DNA of 31,750 bases from NCBI GenBank assembly GCA_900556455.1, contig USOV01000006.1:1-31750 (forward strand), written 5' to 3'. The stretch comes from an uncultured Clostridium sp. (lineage in GTDB: Bacteria; Bacillota; Clostridia; TANB77; CAG-508). How positions within the stretch are numbered: the stretch's first letter is position 1; every line of letters begins with the position of its first letter. Shown piece by piece: positions 25,506-31,750 of the stretch. Made by a program: the position numbers and the translations under genes. Under the pieces are notes generated by a model that was given only the letters and a program-made list of their open reading frames with translations, had not been told where the DNA came from and ran no database searches.

Positions 25506-28238
25506 TTATATTATTTTTCCTGGTCTGTATGCTTCCCAACTAATATTATCTGTCCAATTTTCATTTCCTTGTTGTAATTCTGAGTTTCCTACAGTATACC
25601 AACTGTTATTGCCAGCATAAATTCTTACTGTTTCTCCATTATTTACAATTATAATATCTCCATTTTTAAGATTTGTTAAATCTGTAATCTTATTCCAGTC
25701 ACGTTTAGCTAATTCTTCACAAATTTCACTTATATTCGTGTCTTTATACATATTCATTTCTTCCTCTGTAAAGTATCCAGATGAATGTAATATATCACAA
25801 ACATAACTACTACAATTTTCTTTACTTTCTATATTTTGTGCAGCTTTTAATACTGCCTCTGGTGTACATTTTATTACAGGAGTTTCTGTATTCTCTGGTT
25901 CCGTTACAGATGGTATTGATGGTTTTGTTGGTGTCGTTGGTTTTGTTGGTTTTGTTGGTTTTGTTGGTGTTGTTGGTTTTGTTGGTTCTGTTGGTGTCGT
26001 TGGTTTTGTTGGTTCTGTTGGTGTCGTTGGTTTTGTTAGTTTCGTTGGTTTTGTTAGTTTCGTTGGTTTTGTTAGTGTCGTTGGTTTTGTTAGTGTCGTT
26101 GGTTTTGATGATTTCGCTGGTTCTGTCGATGTTGTTGGTTTTGATGACTTTGTTGGTTCTGTCGATGTTGTTGGTTTTGATGACTTTGTTGGTTCTGTTG
26201 GTGTCGTTGGTTTTGATGATTTTGTTGTTTCTGTTGGTTTTGTTGGTTCTGTTGGTGTCGTTGGTTTTGATGATTTTGTTGTTTCTGTTGGTGTCGTTTC
26301 AGGATGGTATGCTTTTCTCTCATATTCTCCACCATCATGCCAAGCAGTATAAATATCATACCAAACTCCAACATCAGCATCTTGAGTGCCTGCAAGATAA
26401 CCTTTTCTTACGCGTTCGGCCATTCCACACAAATCTACAACCATTCCTGTTCCAAGACTTGTTTGAACAAGATCTCCATATCTATACTCTGCTTCCTGTT
26501 CTGTTCCATCCATGTGAGGAATATCTGTTGCTACCATAACATAGTCATTAAACATGTAAACTCCATCATCACGTATCCATATTTTTCCTTTAATTCCGCC
26601 TGTTGTTCATATTAATACCAAGTTGTTTTGGATTTAAGTCGCACCAAGTTTCTTTTGTTAACCTGCCATCTTCTCCTTCGTATTTAATATAACCTTTTGG
26701 AGCAGTAAGATAATCTGATTCCCATTTTGGCTTTATAACAGTAGTAATTGTTGTATCGTCAGATTGTGTTGAACTTTTTGATTTTGTATCTTCTCCATTT
26801 TTCTCAGTAACTTTGTCTCGAAAACTTTTTTGATAATCATCCATAAAAGATGGCAAATCATAAATATCACTACCGTTTTTTATCCACATTAGTTGGGCTA
26901 CTTTTCTTATCTACATTTGTTGGACTGCTTTTCTTATCTACATTCGTCGAACTGCCTTTTTTGTCTACATTAGTTGAACTGCCTTTTGCCTCTTCTAATG
27001 CCTTTTGTAAAATTTCGTTTGTTATAGTATCATCATCTTTCTTTATTGTTGTCGTTGTAACTGTTCTTGTTGAATCATTGCTAAAAATATAAAAGCATCC
27101 TCCACCCCTAGCAATTTCTTCAGGGGTAAATCCATTCTTAAATCTTTCTTTTAAATATGGGTCATCCCAATTTAATCCGTTTGGATCAGTAATGCATAGT
27201 TTGCCATCCTCTCTAAGACTTACAGCCATATAGTGTCCTGTTTTAGTAAATCTTTCATCTTTTGTGCTCCAAATAGCAACTTTTCCATCCTTCAAGGCTT
27301 CCACCAAATTTCCTTCTTCTAGGTTTCCTGTTCCTCCCCATGCTTTTCCATAGTAGTAATTATCTTCAAACTTTAAATTTATTCCATATTTTGAGTTGAT
27401 TGCATCTAGTATTTTTCCATCTTTCAAAAGACTATCAGCATAACCTGAGCCCTTATTATAATACCTAGTAATATCAGGGAAATCATTATATAAATTTTCT
27501 GGTGTATAGTTTTGTCTCAGAGCTGCCGATATTATCATACACAATGAAGTTGGTCCACAAGTTCCAGTTATCTCTTTCCCTAACGCCGTAGTTAAATCTT
27601 TTTGGAACCCTATCTGATCATATTTGTATTGGTTAACGTCGTCAAATCCGTGATTTTGCTTCAGTTGTGGTTGTTGTTTCTACATCTTTTGTAATTTCCA
27701 CTCCATATTTTTCTGCCAGTGCTTTCAAGTAATCTCCACCCAATGCTTTAGCTACTTTAATCCTCGCCATTGCCTTCGCTTCTGCCATTATTTGCTCAGT
27801 TGTCTTTCCTCTTGTATCTATATGGTATTTTATAGCTAAATTTTTTGCTACATCATCTTTTGACATTTTAAAAGAATTATCTTTTGATAATGGGTCTTTT
27901 AATTTTTCTTCATCATTATTAGTTTCAGTATCTTTATTTCCATTGAAAAGATCTTTGAAACCATTCCACATACCCTCAAGGAAATCCTCAATGTTCTTTT
28001 CATTTTGTTCAAGGCCGTCTGTAGCATCCTGTACATCTGTATTAATTTTGCTAACATTGGTTTTAATTTTATCTACAGTTTCATATAAGTTTTTAGCATT
28101 CTCACATCCCTTTGGTGTAGGTAAGCTCGAAATACTCGCTGAAGCACAAATCAACTCCGTACAAGCTCCAGTAATATATGGTTTCACCGCATGCTTTAGT
28201 CCATCTGTATTCCAAGTTAATTCTGTTGTTTCTGACAT
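25506..28238 (-). CDS. Large multidomain type VII effector-like protein, recoded at three CGG codons
   Basis: Read with +1 shifts at three in-frame CGGs (27650, 26875, 26598) this is one gene of 909 residues. Order: helical N-domain (1-196, shared with the 23920 gene); C39-like cysteine peptidase with TGTCGPTSL (C227), TGHYMAVS (H335) and TDPNG (D351); an STNVDKK-type repeat linker (to about 454); a barrel-like domain shared with the 23920 gene (about 500-645); a Pro/Thr/Lys linker (about 650-777); and an NlpC/P60-like C-domain (about 780-909) with Cys in ENCSSYVCD (C808) and GDIIIVNN, but Thr where the catalytic His is expected (ETVRIYAG). Gly is produced at positions 197, 455 and 547. The ATG follows AGGGGAGTG. 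Without recoding it is four fragments, and the peptidase cysteine is cut from its export domain. Role and target are inferred. Confidence 0.72.
25905..26290 (-). repeat. Degenerate Pro/Thr/Lys-coding tandem repeat
   Basis: Short imperfect repeats of roughly 12-18 bases (plus strand GGTTTTGTTGGT and GTCGTT units) encode units such as TPTEPTKPT and KSSKPTTPT. Together they form a flexible linker between the barrel-like and C-terminal domains of the effector. The repeat number probably varies between strains. Confidence 0.8.
26596..26598 (-). other. CGG +1 recoding site 3 in the effector
   Basis: Minus-strand context is AAC AGG CGG AAT TAA. Reading CGGA as a unit gives Gly, then ATT AAA GGA AAA ATA TGG, leading into WIRDDGVYMFNDYVMVATD. 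This aligns with WVRDDGVCMYGDYVMVATD of the intact paralogue at 23920-25014. Confidence 0.8.
26873..26875 (-). other. CGG +1 recoding site 2 in the effector
   Basis: Minus-strand context is AAA AAA CGG TAG T. The zero frame stops at once. Reading CGGT as Gly continues AGT GAT ATT TAT, giving VDKKGSDIYD after the repeat units, which themselves include VDKKGSS. Confidence 0.77.
26880..27000 (-). repeat. Tandem STNVDKK-type repeat
   Basis: Four near-identical 27-base units encode GSSTNVDKK twice and SSPTNVDKK twice, forming a linker after the peptidase-like domain. The third and fourth units differ from the first two by a Thr-to-Pro type change. Confidence 0.75.
27648..27650 (-). other. CGG +1 recoding site 1 in the effector
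   Basis: Minus-strand context is AAA TCA CGG ATT TGA. Reading CGGA as a unit gives Gly and then TTT GAC GAC GTT AAC. The frame runs on to the catalytic-Cys motif GTCGPTSL about 30 codons later. Without the shift the export domain is separated from the peptidase domain. Confidence 0.8.
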
Positions 28239-28278
28239 AATATCACTCCCCTAAAAAAATCTATAATGTTGCTTTCAT

Positions 28279-28683
28279 TTACCATAAGCTTGATAATTCT
28301 CTATTTAGCCCATCTAAGTATTCTTGTTTGTTTTTTATTTTCTGTTCTAAATCCTTTGCTTTCTCTTTAGCTGTTTCAATATATGTGTTTAACTTTCCTT
28401 TAACACTAGAGATATCTCCCTTTCGCCCCTCTATTGCACTATTAATTCCACTAGCTTTATATCCTTCATAACTTTTTTCTAATCCTTCTTGTGCAGTTGT
28501 CAATTTTCCTGAAGCATTTGTTAAATAAGTATTTGCCGTTATTGCTTTTGCTATAAATGACTCATATTCTTTTTTTTGTCTTGTTAATTCCTGCATCTCA
28601 TTCTCTACTCTAGATATTTTTCCTTGCAGGTCTCTAATTGCTGCTTGTCTCATCAATTCTGCTGCTTTTGTGAATAATGACAT
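28279..28683 (-). CDS. Small coiled-coil type VII partner protein (DUF5082-like)
   Basis: The 134-residue, highly charged helical protein has two coiled-coil stretches (about 18-45 and 85-125) around a Gly-Ser-Tyr region, EKSYEGYKASG. It is the intact paralogue of the frame-broken gene at 25031-25437. Each of the two effector-like genes has one such partner directly upstream in the operon. This matches the YwqH-type arrangement in Bacillus LXG loci, where small helical proteins pair with a toxin for secretion. The ATG at 28683 follows AAGGAGGG. Confidence 0.68.
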   Translation of the reverse strand: MSLFTKAAELMRQAAIRDLQGKISRVENEMQELTRQKKEYESFIAKAITANTYLTNASGKLTTAQEGLEKSYEGYKASGINSAIEGRKGDISSVKGKLNTYIETAKEKAKDLEQKIKNKQEYLDGLNRELSSLW

Positions 28684-28746
28684 ATATATCCCTCCTTTTT
28701 ATTAATATCAAATGTAACAAATCTAGTAATTTTCTTTAATATGTAT

Positions 28747-28806
28747 TTTCCTAAATAACTATGCAATTATAGTTATTTAGGAAAGCACATATTAAATATG
28801 CTTTCC
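28747..28806. other. Two overlapping inverted repeats after the WXG100-like gene
   Basis: Arm A (28747-28762) pairs perfectly over 16 bases with arm B (28769-28784). The end of arm B, GGAAAGCA (28780-28787), also pairs with TGCTTTCC (28799-28806). The two hairpins share bases and so exclude each other, like a terminator/antiterminator pair. It is unclear which strand is relevant, but on the minus strand it separates the WXG100-like gene from its neighbours. Confidence 0.5.
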
Positions 28807-28813
28807 TTGTTTT

Positions 28814-29431
28814 TTAGTTTACTGTATTTGCTTTTTCTGCTTTTGCTATATCTTGTTCTGCTTGTTCCATAAGCTTTTTAAATTGAGCATTAGTATTTTC
28901 AAAAGATGTAACTATCTCATTTTTTAAACTTGTAAATGTAGCTTTAAATGATTCTGAAGCTTCACTTTCCCATACTACTTTTGAGTAGATGTTTTCTATA
29001 CTGTCCATTAACTCTTTTGCATTTGTGAAGTTTGTTGATACTTTTTGTTTTACTTCGTTTACTTCTGCTGTTAAAAATCTCATTCCAACTTCATTACTTT
29101 CTGCTATGTTTTCTATTTTATTTGGTGTTTCATTATTTACTGCTACTATATTTTGTCCTCTATCTACTTGTGAATAGTTATTTGCTATAGTTTCTAATGT
29201 GCTTGGTATTGCTGTAACAACTAATGCTAACATCTTATTTAATGATGGTTGCATTTGGTTGAAAATTTCTACTAATTCATTATATCTTTTTCCATACCAA
29301 CATTTACGCATATCATCTATGCTTTTATATGCTAGAGTCATTTCTTTATTTAGAACTTTAGCTTCCTCCCTCATTTCATTTGCCTGTTGTGGCATTCTTT
29401 CGTAATCTACTGTTTGTATTCTTGGTGACAT
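28814..29431 (-). CDS. Tandem WXG100-like secreted protein
   Basis: This helical 205-residue protein has two WXG100-like halves. The first has the hairpin turn KCWYGKRY (W45-Y-G47) and the second VVWESEASESF (W154-E-S). Each half is about 95 residues, the size of a single ESAT-6/EsxA unit. ESX substrates usually act as helical-hairpin dimers, so this may be a covalent dimer. I chose the ATG at 29431 because AGGAG then sits nine bases upstream; at ATG 29440 it would touch the start. A good promoter precedes it. It is probably a structural substrate or chaperone of the EssC system. Confidence 0.72.
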   Translation of the reverse strand: MSPRIQTVDYERMPQQANEMREEAKVLNKEMTLAYKSIDDMRKCWYGKRYNELVEIFNQMQPSLNKMLALVVTAIPSTLETIANNYSQVDRGQNIVAVNNETPNKIENIAESNEVGMRFLTAEVNEVKQKVSTNFTNAKELMDSIENIYSKVVWESEASESFKATFTSLKNEIVTSFENTNAQFKKLMEQAEQDIAKAEKANTVN

Positions 29432-29488
29432 AATAATCATCTCCTATATTTCTTTATTTTAAAGAGCTTTACTTTCTCTTCTAAGTTA

Positions 29489-29518
29489 ATTTTATCAAAT
29501 AAAATCATTTTTTGTCAA
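29489..29518 (-). promoter_or_regulatory. Promoter of the WXG100-like gene
   Basis: A perfect TTGACA (29518-29513), an 18-base spacer and TAAAAT (29494-29489). The region TTTGATAAAATTAA resembles the essC promoter, suggesting shared control. Confidence 0.72.
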
Positions 29519-29559
29519 TATTTAAATATTAAATTCTTAGAAATACTTATATTTTGAGT

Positions 29560-29622
29560 AAAAAAATAATATCAGCCACCTTTATGCTTTCTAATCTTAC
29601 AAAAGGTTAGCTGAATATTATT
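29560..29622 (-). terminator. Terminator of the ABC permease gene
   Basis: A long imperfect stem (29565-29583 with 29602-29622, two or three mismatches) overlaps the permease stop codon. On the minus strand it is followed by a run of about seven T. Confidence 0.7.
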
Positions 29623-31750
29623 ATTCTATACTTTTTAATGAATCTATCATATTAATATTTTTAATTTTCTTTTTCATAAATAAATTTGTTATTAGTGTAA
29701 AGGAAATCGTTATTATTGTAGATATTAATAAGTTAATTAAATTTATATCTTTTACTAAGAAAATGGTTTCTACTTCTGCTGCTTGAATTACGATTCCTAA
29801 AATTCCCATTCCTAGGATTAATCCAAGTATTGTTCCTAATATTGTTAATATTATATTTTCTCTAAATACATAACTTTCTAATTCTTTTTGATAAAATCCT
29901 AGCAATTTAATAGTTGCAAGTTCTCTTTTTCTTTCTTCAATATTAATATTATTTAAATTTACTAATACAGTAAAAGATAATATACTAGCACATCCAATAA
30001 ATAATATTACTATACTCATTAAACTTCCTAAGCTTGTTTTAAATTCTCCTTCTAAGTTTTTTTCTAGGACTGTACTTGCAATTTTCTCATTTTGTTTTAG
30101 AGCATCTGCAAGCTCTACATCTTCCTCTTCTGATAATTCTTCTGTAGTATTTGCCAATATTTCGTTATAGGCAATATCTTTTCCATATATTCTTTCATAT
30201 ACATTTGGCGTAAAATATGCATAATTATATAAATAGTTTTCTGTTATTCCTATTACTTTTACAGAAGTTTTAACATCACCATCAGTTATTTCTATTTTTC
30301 CTCCAACATCAATTTCTAATATATTTGCTAGTTTTTCTGTTAAAACTACACCTTCATCATTTAATTCTATTTTTTCTTTAGTTTTTCTATTATCTAGCCC
30401 TATATATTTATCTACTTCTTCTCCTGATATTGCTATGTAAAATACATCTTTAGAATTTCCATTTGCCTGAACTGTAAAACTTTTTTGGCTAACTGGTGTC
30501 ACTTCTTTAATATGATTTTGTTTTTTTATAAATTCCTCTATCTCTGTAACCTCTTGACTATTAACATCTCCTTGTAGATATATTTCCATAGATAGTTTTC
30601 TTATATCTTTAAATTGTTTATTTGATATACTATTAATTGAACTTTGTAAGCCTAACCCTGCATAGATTAGTGCGGTACATCCCGCAATTCCAACAAGTGT
30701 CATTAATAATCTTCTTTTATATCTAAAAATATTTCTAAAGCAAATTTTAAATAAGAAGTCTAATTTTTTCCATATAAATGGTATTTTTTCTAATAAAATG
30801 CTTTTTCCAGTTGTTGCAGTTTTTGGTCTCATTAATTCTGCAGTATTTTCTTTAATTTCTTTCATTGTTATTATAGTAGCAACTAGTGCTGTTGATATTA
30901 GCGAAATTCCTAGTGATATTAAAGTGTAATTCCAATTTATATTGAACACTAAGTTTGGTAAATCATATAAACTGCTATATGATATAAATAATATTTCTAC
31001 AATCAATGTACTTCCTATAGCTGTACCAAGTACCGTTCCTAATACTCCTGCTAGCATAGAATATATTATATACCTAGATATTATTGTTTTTTTGCTATAT
31101 CCTAAAGCTTTTAATGTTCCAATATTTTTTCTATCTTCTTCTATCATTCTTGTTATTGTTGTTATTGTTACTAATGCTGCTATAACGAAGAACATTACTG
31201 GGAATATTTTTCCCATTATTGCTATTTTTTTCAAGTCTTCTTTTAATGATTTAAATCCACTATTTTCGTACAATGGAGTTTCCTCTGATACTACTTTAAA
31301 CTTATTTAATTCATCTTTTTTATCATTTAATAATTTTTTAGCATTTTGTATTTTCTCTTCTGCATTTTGTTCTTCTAGTCCATTTTTTGCTTGGTTTAAG
31401 TCCTCTATTCCTTGTTTTATTCCTTCAGCTTGTAATATTAAATTTTGGTTTCCTACCCCATATATTAAATCAGTTTGTCCATTAAAAGCGCTATACAACT
31501 CATTTTGTAAATTATCTATTTGGGCATTTGTATCTTCTATTGATTTATTTGTTTCTTCTAATTCCTGCGTTTTTGCTTCATATTCCTTACTAATACTTTC
31601 ATATTCACTATTTTTCTGATTATATTCATAGTATAGTTTGTTATTTTCTTTATTTAAATTTACAAACTTTAATTCCTCATTATTTAAAGCATATATATCA
31701 TACAAATTTTTATCAATTTTATTTTCTAATTCTTCTAATTCACTTTTTAA
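29621..31750 (-). CDS. FtsX/MacB-type ABC transporter permease (5' end outside the window)
   Basis: The reading frame is open to the right edge, so the N-terminus is missing; the visible part has about 709 residues. It begins with a long coiled coil (about the first 140 residues). Then follows an FtsX-like domain with three membrane segments around GKIFPVMFFVIAALVTITTI (split) and RKNIGTLKALGYSKKTIISR. A loop and a soluble domain come next, then a second FtsX-like domain (ERKRELATIKLLGFYQKELE) ending near residue 709. The KALGYSKK/KLLGFYQK motifs are typical of these permeases. Such proteins often need a separate ATPase, probably beyond the window. Its link to the type VII locus is only positional. 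Confidence 0.82.
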   Translation of the reverse strand, partial: LKSELEELENKIDKNLYDIYALNNEELKFVNLNKENNKLYYEYNQKNSEYESISKEYEAKTQELEETNKSIEDTNAQIDNLQNELYSAFNGQTDLIYGVGNQNLILQAEGIKQGIEDLNQAKNGLEEQNAEEKIQNAKKLLNDKKDELNKFKVVSEETPLYENSGFKSLKEDLKKIAIMGKIFPVMFFVIAALVTITTITRMIEEDRKNIGTLKALGYSKKTIISRYIIYSMLAGVLGTVLGTAIGSTLIVEILFISYSSLYDLPNLVFNINWNYTLISLGISLISTALVATIITMKEIKENTAELMRPKTATTGKSILLEKIPFIWKKLDFLFKICFRNIFRYKRRLLMTLVGIAGCTALIYAGLGLQSSINSISNKQFKDIRKLSMEIYLQGDVNSQEVTEIEEFIKKQNHIKEVTPVSQKSFTVQANGNSKDVFYIAISGEEVDKYIGLDNRKTKEKIELNDEGVVLTEKLANILEIDVGGKIEITDGDVKTSVKVIGITENYLYNYAYFTPNVYERIYGKDIAYNEILANTTEELSEEEDVELADALKQNEKIASTVLEKNLEGEFKTSLGSLMSIVILFIGCASILSFTVLVNLNNINIEERKRELATIKLLGFYQKELESYVFRENIILTILGTILGLILGMGILGIVIQAAEVETIFLVKDINLINLLISTIITISFTLITNLFMKKKIKNINMIDSLKSIE

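Noticed and set aside
25921..26290. Repeat region as a possible CRISPR array
   Set aside because: The units are short, contiguous, degenerate and keep the protein frame, with no constant repeats or unique spacers.
25781..26539. Long plus-strand reading frame rich in Leu and Val
   Set aside because: It is the complement of the Pro/Thr/Lys-coding repeat of the effector gene; it has no domain, no ribosome binding site and an artificial composition.
2961..28238. The broken genes as pairs of separate small genes or as pseudogenes
   Set aside because: The downstream halves lack ribosome binding sites and natural N-termini, the joined lengths are normal, and several genes (ftsQ, ftsW) are usually essential. 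All breaks share the same codon and phase.
2961..28238. Simple reassignment of CGG to another amino acid, or of a stop codon to sense
   Set aside because: Either would leave the downstream sequence in the wrong frame. TAA, TAG and TGA all end intact genes in this window.
2961..28238. Random sequencing insertions as the full explanation of the CGG breaks
   Set aside because: The sites are not homopolymers, all add a C before a Gly codon in the same phase, and no break occurs at GG in other phases. A systematic base-calling artefact is still not excluded.

Overview
The window reads as a chromosomal segment of a very AT-rich, low-GC Gram-positive bacterium, most likely an uncultured Clostridia-like Bacillota. 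The reasons are the strong AGGAGG-type ribosome binding sites, TTGACA/TATAAT promoters, a murE with the meso-diaminopimelate motif DNPR, the DUF881/small-basic-protein division genes, a DUF4364 regulator, and a Firmicutes-type type VII (ESX/WXG100) secretion locus. Nearly all genes lie on the minus strand. I identify no rRNA, tRNA, CRISPR or insertion sequence.

Layout. At 51-4631 is a division and cell-wall operon transcribed leftwards: murA, ftsQ, two DUF881 genes, sbp and trmB. At 4825-5376 is a plus-strand DUF4364 regulator. At 5405-10610 are a SPOUT-family RNA methyltransferase, mfd and a YitT-family membrane protein. At 10660-11267 are two divergent small helix-turn-helix regulators. At 11376-18012 are a radical SAM gene, rnc, murG, ftsW, mraY and murE, the second half of a split dcw cluster. 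At 18091-29431 is the type VII locus: a ParA-like protein, an EsaB/YukD-like protein, the EssC/YukB ATPase, two large effector-like proteins each with a small coiled-coil partner, and a tandem WXG100-like protein. At the right edge is a truncated FtsX-type ABC permease.

The main result is a recoding pattern. Reading all coding frames by hand, I find seven in-frame CGG codons in the whole window, and each sits exactly where the reading frame breaks. In every case skipping the C, so that CGGA or CGGT is read as GGA or GGT (Gly), restores the correct downstream frame. The four conserved genes are ftsQ (2972), the rRNA methyltransferase (5492), mfd (8021) and ftsW (15371). Three more sites (27650, 26875, 26598) lie in one type VII effector gene, which becomes a 909-residue protein. 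More than fifty other CGG trinucleotides in coding sequence are all out of frame. I infer that CGG is not an ordinary arginine codon here but triggers +1 frameshifting or quadruplet CGGN decoding, probably as glycine. I know of no description of this. Systematic sequencing error is the main alternative.

Two further frame breaks, at A7 runs (25321-25331 and 10795-10801), are of a different kind. The first has the layout of a dnaX-like A_AAA_AAG -1 slippery site. Both could also be homopolymer errors.
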